Shown: positions 34,281 through 43,119 of the stretch, piece after piece
How positions within the stretch are numbered: the stretch's first letter is position 1
Layout of the letters: each line of letters starts with the position of its first letter
DNA from: Vibrio tasmaniensis
GTDB taxonomy: Bacteria; Pseudomonadota; Gammaproteobacteria; Enterobacterales; Vibrionaceae
NCBI RefSeq assembly: GCF_024347635.1
Contig: NZ_AP025512.1
Location: forward strand, 1-64,000
DNA: 64,000 nt
Direction of reading: 5' to 3'
The notes under the pieces: generated by a model
Databases searched by the model: none
Told to the model about the DNA's origin: nothing
Seen by the model: the letters and a program-made list of their open reading frames with translations, nothing else
Position numbers and translations under genes: made by a program

Positions 34281-34304
34281 ACTCCCGCCCTATCGGGCGG
34301 GAGT
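34281..34304. terminator. GC-rich hairpin after the HU-like gene
   Basis: Perfect 10-bp stem ACTCCCGCCC / GGGCGGGAGT with TATC loop. A short A/T-rich run follows only after 6 bp, so it is a probable but not ideal terminator. Confidence 0.6.
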
Positions 34305-34399
34305 ACGGGTAAAAATAATGGGTATATATGCTAAGAGTCTCTGAGCTCAAACCCCGATGAGAGCTTGAATTTCATTGGCAAGTCAAAACCTACATTCAA

Positions 34400-34436
34400 G
34401 GTTTTGTTGCAAACAAGGGGGATAGGTTATGATCAC
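34400..34436 (+). repeat. 37-bp dispersed repeat (IS-end remnant), copy 2
   Basis: Second copy of 15774-15810, directly before an IS5-type left end. Confidence 0.7.
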
Positions 34437-34584
34437 GGCTTTGTTGCGTAATTCAATGGAACTAAATCAAGAACCTACGATCTGATCAGCTACTCTCACT
34501 CGTAGCTCTATGCCTAAACCTCGTTACAAAACAACCAACTGGAAGCAACACAACCAATCACTCATTAACCGTGGCTCTCTGACC
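34437..34584 (+). pseudogene. IS5-family (IS903-like) left end and transposase start
   Basis: IS end GGCTTTGTTGCGTAATTC at 34437, then MPKPRYKTTNWKQHNQSLI from 34510, cut at 34584 by an IS6-family element. The rest of the IS5 element is not nearby. Confidence 0.78.
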
Positions 34585-35410
34585 GGCTCTGTTGCAAAGA
34601 TTGAGCCTAACCCGACAGTGATCTGGTTATCTGAATAATGATTAATAGTTCACCAATGCATTGGTGATTAGATGGATCTCTCCTGCTATTCCTTAACCGG
34701 ATAACCAGATATTGAACTGGCCTTTTTTAAACATGTGCATCACTTCAAATCCTTTGATAGTGGCATAAGCTGCCTTCATTGATTTAAATCCTCGGACTGG
34801 ATTGATGAGCCTTTTCAGTTTTCCATGATCGGCTTCTACGGCATTGTTCAGGTATTTAATTTGCCTATGTTCAAGTGCTTCAGAGCAATGACCTTCTTTC
34901 TTTAATTCCGTGATGGCGACCCCATAGGAAGCGGCCTTGTCGGTATTGATGGCGTTGAAAGGACTCCCAATACTTGAGTCCTTTCAACGCCTTACCCAAA
35001 AAGCGTTTCGCTGCTTTAGCATTGCGTCTAGATAACAAATATAAATCGACGGTATGGCCTTTCTTATCAATAGCACGATACAGGTACACCCACTTTCCTT
35101 TCACTTTGATGTAGGTTTCATCCACTTGCCAATTCAACCCCATTTTAGGTTTCCAGTACCACCGTAAGCGTTTTTCAATTTCAGGCGCATAACGTTGAAC
35201 TCAACGATAAATCGTACGGTGATCTACGTTGACACCCCGTTCACAGAGCATCTCTTCGAGCTCTCGATAGCTTATCCCGTATTTACAATACCAACGAACA
35301 GCTCAAATGATAATGTCATAGGAAAATTGTCGATACTTAAAGAGTGCCATGAGCTAGCTAGCCTAAAAATAAAAAAAATTAGCTGATTCGACGAACTTTG
35401 CAACAGAGCC
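34585..35410 (-). mobile_element. IS6-family element type C (826 bp)
   Basis: Ends GGCTCTGTTGCAAAG and CTTTGCAACAGAGCC. A different lineage from type B. With the partial copy at 37376 it brackets the chemotaxis receptor gene in direct orientation. Confidence 0.88.
34693..35350 (-). pseudogene. IS6-family transposase (type C), broken
   Basis: Begins MALFKYRQFSYDIII at 35350. A stop interrupts the HTH part near 35200, and a frameshift occurs near 34975 where an inverted GGCGTTGAAAGGACT/AGTCCTTTCAACGCC repeat lies. MGLNWQVDETYIKVKGKWVY holds the first Asp, NTDKAASYG the second and NNAVEADHGKLK the Glu, but in different frames. Inactive. Confidence 0.82.
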
Positions 35411-35607
35411 TGATTTGTTGATCTGTAATTCGTTTTCCTGGCACAAAGCTTCCCAATAGAGAGTTTGTCCAAATGTAACAGATCAACCGGCCAATCTAAT
35501 TGTCGCTCAATAGTTTTGGTTCTGTGTCATTCCTGTTTCATATATCTTACTGAAATGACACAGATTTCTAAACACCATTACTTCGTTTGCAAGTGCACAT
35601 TGGCTTA

Positions 35608-37254
35608 TTAGTGAATATTGAACTGTTTCGTAACCTTATCGACATTTTCCGCTACAGTATCCAAACGACGCGCTGCTGCTAGAAAATCTCTCATTTCTTC
35701 AACCAATTCCTGTGAACCTTCATGTAACTGACTTATATTTATATTGATGTCCTCTGACACACTCTGCTGCTCCTCTGTTGCGATTGCAATAGAGTTATTA
35801 AGCTGGTTTGCATTTACCGATGATTGAGCAATGTCACTTAAAGTGTCACTTGCGCTTTCAATCACCGTTTTTGTCTCTCGCATATCTGCAGTATTGCGCT
35901 CAATAGAATCAACGGAACTTTGGGCTTTCGCTTGAAGATTACCAAGCATCTTTTCAATTTCACTTGCACTTTCTTGAGAGCGTCCAGCAAGCGAACGGAC
36001 TTCATCTGCAACAACCGCAAATCCACGACCTTGTTCTCCAGCACGTGCTGCTTCAATCGCCGCATTCAAAGCGAGTAAGTTTGTCTGTTCGGCAATACCT
36101 TTAATCGCATCAAGCATTTGCGTCATGTTATTGCTCTCTTCAGAGAGTGCTCGAATGGTTTCAGCAGACTGATTAAACGACAGAAACAGCTCTTCGAATT
36201 TATCATTCGTTTCATCCATCGTTCCCTTGCCTTGCATAGCGGCTTCTTCAGCTTCCGATGCGCCCTGAGCTGCATCACTAACATTTGAGGCAACTTCCCT
36301 TAATGTAGCCACCATTTCTTCCATTGCAGTGGCGACCATCGTCAGTTGGTGATTTTGCTCAGTTCCTTTCTGCTCAGAAGATTGAATAAAATCATTCACC
36401 TGTGCAACGGTAGTTTTCATTTCTTCAACAGCACTGGTGAATTTTGCCATACCATCAATGAGAGTCTGACGAAATAAATTGAATGCGACACCCACTTGAC
36501 CAATTTCATTCTGTCCTTCAGGCAGTTCTATCGTTAAATCATTGCTAATCGCAATACCCCTAATCAAGTCCGCAGAAGTTGCTAGTGGTGTTAAAATACG
36601 ATTCATCACAATAAACAAAGCGAATAAGATAATAGCGAGCGATGTAACAATGGATGCGAACACTTGGTATTCAGCTGCCGTCATATCATCACGCAGCGTA
36701 TTAACAGAATGCTGCAAGCGATTTTCAAGCGCAGCTTCAAATTTCTTGACTTCAGCACGTATCTTATTCAGTTCTTCACTATACGCATCAGAAAAAAGCA
36801 ACTGTAGGGCGCGCGTTTTATCACCCATTTCAACCGCTTTTATCGACTCAGCCTCTAGCTGAGATAAAGTCTCAGATAATTCATTTGCTTTAGCAATATA
36901 GCCAAACTCTTCTTGGCTGAAGTGGAGTTCTTTCATACGCTGCTGGATTGAAATAACTCGTCCATCTTCGCCTTCTTTCTTACCACTTCGTACGGCTAAT
37001 ATATGGTGATAGCGTTCTTTAAAACGCGGAGCTCCAAGCACGGAATATTGCCGAGCACTATTTGTAAGCTCTGCAGATGAGTCAACAAACATGGCGCCAA
37101 CTTCAAGAGACTTACGACGTAAACTCTGTGCTTCGTCAAGACTGTCAGCGGTTTGAAACGCACTATAAACCGATGCTCCGATGATACATAGAAAAATAAT
37201 GATAGCCCCAAAGATAGCAAACATCATATTTCGTATGGAAACGTTATTAAACAT
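35608..37254 (-). CDS. methyl-accepting chemotaxis protein
   Basis: 548 residues, full length. Short N-terminus, membrane helix about 13-33, periplasmic helical sensor about 34-195, membrane helix about 198-218, HAMP about 219-272 and a long cytoplasmic signalling coiled coil. The tip EQTNLLALNAAIEAARAGE is perfectly conserved and contacts CheA and CheW. There is no CheR-binding pentapeptide at the end (TKQFNIH). The ligand is unknown. It depends on chromosomal chemotaxis proteins; none are in the window. IS6 type C sequences on both sides suggest it arrived as an IS-bounded unit. Confidence 0.95.
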   Translation of the reverse strand: MFNNVSIRNMMFAIFGAIIIFLCIIGASVYSAFQTADSLDEAQSLRRKSLEVGAMFVDSSAELTNSARQYSVLGAPRFKERYHHILAVRSGKKEGEDGRVISIQQRMKELHFSQEEFGYIAKANELSETLSQLEAESIKAVEMGDKTRALQLLFSDAYSEELNKIRAEVKKFEAALENRLQHSVNTLRDDMTAAEYQVFASIVTSLAIILFALFIVMNRILTPLATSADLIRGIAISNDLTIELPEGQNEIGQVGVAFNLFRQTLIDGMAKFTSAVEEMKTTVAQVNDFIQSSEQKGTEQNHQLTMVATAMEEMVATLREVASNVSDAAQGASEAEEAAMQGKGTMDETNDKFEELFLSFNQSAETIRALSEESNNMTQMLDAIKGIAEQTNLLALNAAIEAARAGEQGRGFAVVADEVRSLAGRSQESASEIEKMLGNLQAKAQSSVDSIERNTADMRETKTVIESASDTLSDIAQSSVNANQLNNSIAIATEEQQSVSEDININISQLHEGSQELVEEMRDFLAAARRLDTVAENVDKVTKQFNIH

Positions 37255-37375
37255 AGTTTTTCCTTTAAAGATTATATAGATAAATAAGCACTTGATTCCT
37301 GAAAGGAAGCTGCCACAGTTCAGTCTCAGAAACCAGGTTGTTAATTGGAAATAGTGGTTCAGGGTTACAGAGGAC

Positions 37376-37600
37376 GGCTCTGTTGCAAATAAGTGTCGTG
37401 AGTGAATAGAACCTCTAAAGTAGCATCATCCCCTCCTCAATGCATTAGTGATGAGACAGATCTCTCCTGCTATTCCTCGGTCATATTGCCACATTTCGAA
37501 TTGACCTTTCTTAAACATATGCATCACCTCAAAACCTTTCAGCGTGGCATACGCCGTTTTCATGGCCTTAAATCCGCGGACAGGGTGGATAAGTCGTTTT
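37376..37600 (-). mobile_element. IS6-family type C, 3' fragment
   Basis: Left end GGCTCTGTTGCAAAT and the C-terminal codons of a type C-like transposase (minus strand: KRLIHPVRGFKAMK-like, then FEVMHMFKKGQFE). Cut at 37600 by a type B fragment. Confidence 0.78.
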
Positions 37601-37847
37601 GGTTCTTTCGCAAACTTTGAGCCTTTAAGTTAAGATTTGCTTAATTTCTATTCATGATACTGATTCTTAATGTTTAAAGGCTGCCACTTTTCCTCTGAGG
37701 TTATTCTCGAAACTGTACGTTATTATCTCGCCTATAAACTAAGTTATCGTGAAATTGAAGAGATATAATTAGAGCGTGGAGTCATTGTGGATCATGCTAT
37801 TATTAATCGTTGGGTTATCAAATTTACACCAGTATTAGAGCATAGAG
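37601..37847 (+). mobile_element. IS6-family type B, 5' fragment (copy 7)
   Basis: Starts GGTTCTTTCGCAAACTTTGAG and encodes MFKGCHFSSEVILETVRYYL with an in-frame stop at EEI*, ending at VLEHRG where the next type C fragment begins at 37848. Confidence 0.8.
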
Positions 37848-38151
37848 GGCTCTGTTGCAAAGATTGAGCCTAACCCGACAGTGCTCTGGTTATCTGAATT
37901 ATGATTAATAGTTCACCAATGCATTGGTGATTAGACGGATCTCTCCTGCTATTCCTTGACCGGATAACCAGATATTGAACTGCCCTTTTTTAAACATGTG
38001 CATCACTTCAAATCCTTTGATAGTGGCATAAGCTGTCTTTATTGATTTAAATCCTCTGACTGGATTGGTGAGCCTTTTCAGTTTTCCATGATCGGCTTCT
38101 ACGGCATTGTTCAGGTATTTAATTTGCCTATGTTCAAGTGCTTCAGGGCAT
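37848..38151 (-). mobile_element. IS6-family type C, second 3' fragment
   Basis: Left end GGCTCTGTTGCAAAG and C-terminal transposase codons EALEHRQIKYLNNAVEADH, then GKLKRLTNPVRGFKSIK. Cut by the IS3-family element at 38152. Confidence 0.82.
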
Positions 38152-38213
38152 TGATCTGCACCAGAAGTTTTGGACACTGAGTTAAGTGAGTACAATCACT
38201 AACGAGGTGAACA

Positions 38214-38498
38214 ATGACAACTAAAAAAACACGAATCAAACATGCTCCTGAATTTAAATCCGAAGCACTTAAGTTGGCAGAGAAAGTCGGTGTCGCTGCT
38301 GCCGCACGACAGCTATCGTTGTATGAATCTCAAATTTATGGATGGCGTAAAGCCGTCAAAAAAGATGCGAAAATCAGCGATAGAGAAAGGGAACTCACCA
38401 CTGAAAATGCCAAACTCAAACGGTTATTGGCTGAGCAAGCTGAAGAGCTAGATATCGTAAAAAAGGCCGCCACCTACTTCGCGAAAAATCTAAAGTAG
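38214..38498 (+). CDS. IS3-family transposase OrfA (second type)
   Basis: 94 residues: basic start MTTKKTRIKHAPEFKSEA, HTH LAEKVGVAAAARQLSLYESQIYGWRK and a coiled coil DRERELTTENAKLKRLLAEQ. An A6G slippery run (GTAAAAAAGG, about 38458-38467) near its end lets ribosomes shift -1 into a frame that reads GRHLLREKSKVDCYEF and joins OrfB, the normal IS3 strategy. Confidence 0.9.
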   Translation: MTTKKTRIKHAPEFKSEALKLAEKVGVAAAARQLSLYESQIYGWRKAVKKDAKISDRERELTTENAKLKRLLAEQAEELDIVKKAATYFAKNLK

Positions 38499-38512
38499 AT
38501 TGCTATGAGTTT

Positions 38513-39364
38513 ATGCTCGAACACCTTATGCAATATAGGATTGTCCGTATGGCTAAGGTGTTTGGGGTTTCTCGAAGTGGGTTTTATTATTGGATTGATA
38601 ATCGCCATAAAGTCACTCAACGCAACGAGCACCGAAAGCAGCTTGACAGCAAAGTTCGAGAAGTCTTTGATGATAAAAAGGAACGTGACGGTGCAAGGCG
38701 TATTCAAAAAGAACTTGAGGCAAATGGTAATAAGCACGATGTAAAAACCATTGCCGCGAGCATGAAGCGCCAGAGCTTAGTCGCGAAGGCAGCCCGTAAG
38801 TTTAAATGTACGACAGACAGCAAGCATAGGCTTCCTGTTGCCCCGAACTTGCTAGAGCAAGATTTTAATGCGACAGCACCAAACCAAAAATGGGCTGGAG
38901 ATATTACCTATCTAGCGACAAGCGAAGGTTGGATGTATTTGGCGGTTGTTATCGACTTGTACTCACGGCAAGTAGTTGGTTGGTCAATGAGCACCAGAAT
39001 GACCGCGATTCTGGTCTGTGATGCGCTATCAATGGCATTGTTCCGTAGAGGCATGCCCGAAGGGGTAATTATCCATAGTGATAGAGGTAGCCAATATTGT
39101 TCAAAAGACTACAGAGACTTAATCTCAGCCCATAATCTAAAACAAAGTATGAGTAGGAAGGGAAATTGCTGGGATAACGCCTGTGTTGAAAGCTTTTTCC
39201 ACTCAATGAAAGTAGAAGCCGTTCAATACGAGCCGATAATGACGCGAGAAGAGATGCGCCAAGCACTTTTTGAATATATCGAAGTTGATTATAATCGAAC
39301 AAGAAGGCACAGTGCCCTTGGGTATCTAAGTCCAGTTAACTTTGAAAAACAATATGTCGCTTAA
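38513..39364 (+). CDS. IS3-family transposase OrfB (second type)
   Basis: 283 residues with the DDE core: KWAGDITYLATSEG, IIHSDRGSQYCSKDY and NACVESFFHSMKVEAV, ending YNRTRRHSALGYLSPVNFE. The whole-length family pattern is kept and the frame is intact. It probably works as the OrfAB fusion. It follows orfA by 15 bp. Confidence 0.93.
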   Translation: MLEHLMQYRIVRMAKVFGVSRSGFYYWIDNRHKVTQRNEHRKQLDSKVREVFDDKKERDGARRIQKELEANGNKHDVKTIAASMKRQSLVAKAARKFKCTTDSKHRLPVAPNLLEQDFNATAPNQKWAGDITYLATSEGWMYLAVVIDLYSRQVVGWSMSTRMTAILVCDALSMALFRRGMPEGVIIHSDRGSQYCSKDYRDLISAHNLKQSMSRKGNCWDNACVESFFHSMKVEAVQYEPIMTREEMRQALFEYIEVDYNRTRRHSALGYLSPVNFEKQYVA

Positions 39365-39394
39365 TGCGGTGTCCAGTCTAACTGGAGCAGATCA

Positions 39395-39730
39395 GTATTT
39401 CGAAAACGAGATGATGCGAAATTCCATGATCAACGTGGATATTTAATTTATGATAAAGAAAATAATATGGTTTATAACTCTTATTGTATCCCTAGAGCTG
39501 TTTGCGTTGTAACAGAGGGAGAAGCTGGCGATAAGATTACATTCAAAACTCAAGAAAGAGGAATTGCTGAAAGTAAATTCATGACTAAAAATGATTCTAC
39601 TACTGATTTTTCTATGACTTTAGATATGAGCGAAAAAGGTCAATTACAATATTCCCAAACAACCTCCCTACACGTTTACGGTAAACCTTTTGCACATTCC
39701 GATAGCAGTACACTTATGAAAATTAACTAA
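39395..39730 (+). pseudogene. heme-binding beta-barrel (nitrobindin/FABP-like) protein, 5' part lost
   Basis: The open frame starts at the IS3 end and reads VFRKRDDAKFHDQRGYLIYD, then IPRAVCVVTEGEA, GIAESKFMTKNDSTTDFSM and TTSLHVYGKPFAHSDSSTL. This strand order (KFHDQ.GYL, IPR, G...S.FM, Y..TT...YGK.F.H.D) is characteristic of the heme-binding beta-barrel domain. The first ~60 residues are missing because of the IS, so it is presumably dead. Confidence 0.7.
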
Positions 39731-39769
39731 AACCACCATAACAAGAATAATAAACATCTCTCAAAAATC

Positions 39770-39798
39770 GGTGTTTATTATGTCTGATTATGTTTAAT
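39770..39798 (+). other. dif-like site, probable left prophage junction
   Basis: GGTGTTTATTA, a 7-base centre TGTCTGA, then TTATGTTTAAT. Vibrio dif has the arms AGTGCGCATTA and TTATGTTAAAT with a 6-base centre. Several arm bases match, but the centre is one base longer than normal. It shares TATTATGTC and ATTATGT with the site at 50373 in the same orientation. Confidence 0.55.
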
Positions 39799-39865
39799 GG
39801 TGCATATCTTGTAAGTGTAGTGCAACCTCTTGTATTTAGAGGTTTTATCATTGAAGTATCGCGAA

Positions 39866-40219
39866 ATGAGTAAGAATTACATTTTTCGAGAGTTAGAGTG
39901 CCAGATGACGAAGGAAGAGGTTGCCGAACTGTGTTTTAAAACTGTGAGGACTGTCACGGGTTGGGATGAAGGAAAACCGATACCACCTGAGTGTAAAAGA
40001 CTTATGCGTATGGCAAAAGGTCGGGAACTCAGCGTAAGTGATGATTGGGAACAGTTCAAAATGTTATACGACAGTATGCAGCTGCCGACAGGCCAAGTCG
40101 TGAGGCCACAACAAATATTAGCAGGGATTGCGCTCTTGGGGATTCAATCTGAATTAGAAATCAAGACTTCAACTCATCTACTTGGACTAGCTAGAGCGAT
40201 AGCCGCAATAAAGAGATAG
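39866..40219 (+). CDS. DUF3653-like phage regulator
   Basis: 118 residues from MSKNYIFRELECQM. The motif EVAELCFKTVRTVTGWDEGKPIPPECKRLMRM.KGRELS matches DUF3653-type proteins, small HTH-like regulators of Vibrio filamentous phages. Start chosen at the second Met (39866), although the ribosome site is weak. It lies just inside the left dif-like site and faces the rest of the prophage. The C-terminal half is helical and of unknown role. Confidence 0.65.
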   Translation: MSKNYIFRELECQMTKEEVAELCFKTVRTVTGWDEGKPIPPECKRLMRMAKGRELSVSDDWEQFKMLYDSMQLPTGQVVRPQQILAGIALLGIQSELEIKTSTHLLGLARAIAAIKR

Positions 40220-40265
40220 AAGCAAATAGCGCTGTTTTACTCTATCTTTATTGTCTAAAAAAGAA

Positions 40266-40294
40266 GAAAGCCGAGCTCATTGAGTTCGGCTTTC
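40266..40294. terminator. bidirectional terminator between convergent genes
   Basis: Stem GAAAGCCGAgCTC / GAGttCGGCTTTC, flanked by A-rich and T-rich sequence, between genes ending at 40219 (plus) and 40326 (minus). Confidence 0.85.
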
Positions 40295-40325
40295 TATTGA
40301 TATGTCGATGCTTTGTGAAATGTGG

Positions 40326-40775
40326 TTATTCTTCAACGTCAAATAACGGATTTGATTCTGTTGGGTGATCTGACAATGGGAATGGCACATGTTCTGGTGA
40401 AAAGGCTACAATCGTAATAGAACCGTCATCTTCCTTAGCATAATGAATAACCTCCGCAGAGGTAACACCATCCAGATTTAAAGAAAGATCAAACGTCAAA
40501 TTCTTAACTTTCGCATCACTGTAGTTTGGACCACAATGATAATGCCAATAACTCAAGTCTTGGTAAGTTGAGGTGTGCGGAATTTCTTCTAAATCATCAT
40601 TTAACCAAGATGGCTTGTTTTTACCAGTGAGGGGGTCACCAGCCTCAACTGAGTCAATAAACTCAGAAAGAGCTTTCTCTTGCCCATCAGAGAGGTAGTT
40701 TAAGTCCTTGAAGTTATATGAGTCTAAATCACCAGTAGTAAATGCATCAGCCAAATTAACTCGTATACCTGTCAT
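40326..40775 (-). CDS. putative toxin of a two-gene module (YafO-like layout), prophage cargo
   Basis: 149 residues, acidic. Shares the layout of the 19558 gene: helical start (YLSDGQEKALSEFIDSVEAG), a central LTGKNKPSW, then LSYWHYHCGPNYSD and a strand-rich end with AEVIHYAKEDDGSITIVAF. The ATG touches the stop of the 50-codon gene upstream, giving translational coupling as in antitoxin-toxin operons. YafO-type toxins cut mRNA on the ribosome. Similarity is by layout, so the function is tentative. Confidence 0.5.
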   Translation of the reverse strand: MTGIRVNLADAFTTGDLDSYNFKDLNYLSDGQEKALSEFIDSVEAGDPLTGKNKPSWLNDDLEEIPHTSTYQDLSYWHYHCGPNYSDAKVKNLTFDLSLNLDGVTSAEVIHYAKEDDGSITIVAFSPEHVPFPLSDHPTESNPLFDVEE

Positions 40776-40928
40776 TTACTTCTTTGATTTCCTTAAACTT
40801 TTTAGAAATGCCAACGAACTACCATTCTCTAGCTTTACAGCAGTTTTAGCATTGCGTGTTTTACCTCGGGAAAGTAAAACATCATCACATGCTTTTTTGT
40901 ACTCGGCAGCTCTTGTTAATGTAGCCAT
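40776..40928 (-). CDS. small basic protein, putative antitoxin partner
   Basis: 50 codons: MATLTRAAEYKKACDDVLLS, then RGKTRNAKTAVKLENGSSLA and FLKSLRKSKK. Stop codon and toxin start codon are directly adjacent (TAAATG). TAGGG lies before its ATG. The two-gene order and sizes match the module at 19558-20137, though the two small proteins are not clearly related in sequence. No family recognised. Confidence 0.5.
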   Translation of the reverse strand: MATLTRAAEYKKACDDVLLSRGKTRNAKTAVKLENGSSLAFLKSLRKSKK

Positions 40929-41064
40929 AATCTAACCCTATTAAACTGGTGTAGTGATACTTTTCACCGTTACCTTACGTCTGAATATACGCCGATTATT
41001 GCGTATTCGCAATATAAAAGCCCTTCATTAAAATGTAAAACGCTTCCTATGAAAGTGCCAATCG

Positions 41065-42118
41065 TTATGAATCGTCATTGACGTTGGGCTGTAAGCCGTG
41101 ATGCGGAAGGTTTTTCATCGAAGCTTCAATTAATTTTTGAGAATTAATGTCATTTAATCTTAGCACTTTATCGTTAACCTCAACAGCTGGTTGATCCCCG
41201 AGTAAGTTATCAAGTTGACGTGACATTTTTCGAGTCGCAGATGCAATGTTGTCTTTAATCTGAGTAGTATCAATTCCGTCTTTTTCTAAAACAGCAGAAA
41301 TTTTTAGAAGTTCGTTTGCGGCCTGTACCGAGCTAGGCAGATTCTTGAGTTGTCCTGACACTGTGAAATTGTCTTGATAGTAATTTGCTGCAGAAGTCAT
41401 GATTATTGCTAAAGCCGTAGATGTAAGGCTATGTCCTGCTATCTTTATCCATAAACTACCATTTTCGATATGTTCAATGATAATTGGAAATTCAGTTGTA
41501 GATTCACCATAGAGGTGTAGTAATTCGGTATAAATTTCGTCTACTGCCTCCAGTTTAGCTGCAAATGATTTTAGAGTGGTGACATTTGCCAGATATAGAT
41601 CTAACGAAACGTAGCTATCTACAGTATTACATTCTTTAGTTAAGGCCTTATCTTTCGCAATAAACCAAACTGTCGAGAGAAGGGCTTGTAGCTCAAGGGC
41701 TGTTACTGATAATGGGATAAACGAATTTTCTGTATAGCTACGGTTATGAGAGTCGTATTTAGACATAAAATCGTCAATCAAGTCCAACAATTCAGACATT
41801 GAAGCTGACCCTTCTGAAGACTTAATCAAAGGGTATTCATTAAGCAAAGATTCAAATGCATGAACTTGGACAATAAGAGTTCTGTAATTTAATCCCTTTT
41901 CTTGAGCGATCGCCTGTCTTACCCGGTTACCAATATCCCTTCTCTTAGATTGGCCATTATTTGATTCACTGAGGATATCCCTAGCGTCATTTTTTATAGT
42001 TTCTGCAACAGGTGCAAAAATAGAAATAGCTTTTTGCAGTTCCGATATCTGTCCTGAGCTAAGAAAGTCGTTCAGTTTTTTGGAGTAAGAATACAGTTCT
42101 CGTTTCACTTCTTTCATA
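41065..42118 (-). CDS. unrecognised helical protein, prophage cargo
   Basis: About 350 residues from MKEVKRELYSYSKKLND (42118; AATAGG upstream). The longer frame to 42201 adds 28 hydrophobic residues and is less likely. Mostly helical. One hydrophobic stretch near residues 245-275 (IIIEHIENGSLWIKIAGHSLTSTALAIIMTSAANYY) combines a strand pair with a small-residue helix. The C-terminal part is polar (SRQLDNLLGDQPAVEVND). I do not recognise a family. The ENGSLW-I-hydrophobic pattern occurs in some uncharacterised effector proteins of phage defence islands, which is only suggestive. It lies in the cargo part of the prophage. Confidence 0.6.
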
Positions 42119-42267
42119 TGCCTATTAATTAAGAGGAAAAAATTATACCACTTGATAACTAGATAAAAAACAACACTCTTAATAGAGTTTCGGCATGACA
42201 TTTTTGTATGTCATGAAGGTATGAGTTGGAACAGGGTTATGTGATTGTTGACCGCTATGTCGAATTT

Positions 42268-42291
42268 ACCCCCGTGATACAACACGGGGGT
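42268..42291. repeat. 9-bp perfect hairpin
   Basis: ACCCCCGTG / CACGGGGGT with a 6-base loop, between the 41065 gene and the phage terminator. It could be a terminator stem for neither strand (no T-run) or a phage replication or packaging signal. Confidence 0.6.
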
Positions 42292-42364
42292 TGCTGCTCA
42301 CAGCGTCGCGCTCGCTGTTCAGTCCTCACGACTCACGCTAAGCTGTGAGCAGAATGAAGCAAAA

Positions 42365-42390
42365 CAAAAAGCCCCACAGTATTGTGAGGC
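42365..42390 (-). terminator. terminator of the phage structural operon
   Basis: On the minus strand GCCTCACA...TGTGGGGC folds and is followed by TTTTTGTTTT. It lies about 50 bp after the stop of the 42440 gene and marks the end of the phage late transcript. Confidence 0.85.
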
Positions 42391-42439
42391 TCAGGAGGGA
42401 AGAAGGAATGTTTCTGGTGTCACCAGTGACTTAGCTTAT

Positions 42440-42625
42440 TTAGTGCATTGAAACCATACGCCCAGTATGAATATCTTTAAGAACACCAACCGTCAGGTTT
42501 TCATGATCACACATGATAGATGTTGCTTGCTTAACGTCAGACTCTCTATCTTGAGGAATCCAAAGAGTCACTTTTTTAAACCCTTTAGCTTTCATTTTAT
42601 CTTCGTATTTTTTATTTCTACTCAT
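42440..42625 (-). CDS. small prophage protein, possible ribbon-helix-helix
   Basis: 61 residues: MSRNKKYEDKMKAKGFKKVT, then LWIPQDRESDVKQATSIMCD. A strong GGAGG ribosome site precedes it. The K-K-V-T-L-W-I-P strand followed by a helix resembles ribbon-helix-helix regulators or small antitoxin-like proteins. It is the last gene of the phage operon before the terminator at 42365. Confidence 0.6.
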   Translation of the reverse strand: MSRNKKYEDKMKAKGFKKVTLWIPQDRESDVKQATSIMCDHENLTVGVLKDIHTGRMVSMH

Positions 42626-42911
42626 CTAGAAACCTCCTTATGCAAAGTATTTGATCACACTCGATCAAACTGTGCAAGACTCACTTCGTTCAAACACTGG
42701 CGCACTACGTTTGCGAATACCGCTGAGGAGCACTGGCGCTGTAAATCATCGAGTAAAACTATAACCACCAATTAAGACTCAACAAAGCCTACCCAAGTTT
42801 AAAGAGCGCCTAGCAAGATGAAGGGTTTTCGTTTGTCTCTCGAACGCCAGCTGCGCTTCGCTGATTATCGCTCATCAAGCTGAATCGACCCCTTAACATG
42901 ATCATGTTCGC

Positions 42912-43085
42912 TTATCCCTGCGGGGCTTTTCCGTTCGTTGAACCAAAGCGCCTAAGAACCCGACCGACAACAGCGCAAACCAAGTCATAAAAAAACAGCG
43001 CTCCTAGAACACCGATAAACCCATAGATAGCAAAAGCTTGAGCAATCATTGCGATTTGGTCAGCCGTTAACGTGACACTTTCCAT
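42912..43085 (-). CDS. small prophage membrane protein
   Basis: 57 codons: MESVTLTADQIAMIAQAFAI, then YGFIGVLGALFFYDLVCAVV and a basic end GRVLRRFG. One membrane helix. GGGGG lies 7 bases before the ATG. It follows the Zot gene by 34 bp on the same strand. The size and single helix fit a minor filamentous phage protein; its exact role is unknown. Confidence 0.6.
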   Translation of the reverse strand: MESVTLTADQIAMIAQAFAIYGFIGVLGALFFYDLVCAVVGRVLRRFGSTNGKAPQG

Positions 43086-43119
43086 TTAATACCCCCTATA
43101 CAAAATTTGGTTGTTACTC

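Larger units (their letters stand above)
38152..39394 (+). mobile_element. IS3-family insertion sequence, second type (1243 bp)
   Basis: Imperfect inverted ends TGATCTGCACCAGAAG (38152) and CTGGAGCAGATCA (ending 39394). Two frames orfA and orfB. Unrelated in detail to the 1262-bp IS3 element. No target duplication seen; the left side is an IS6 fragment and the right side a truncated gene. Confidence 0.9.
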
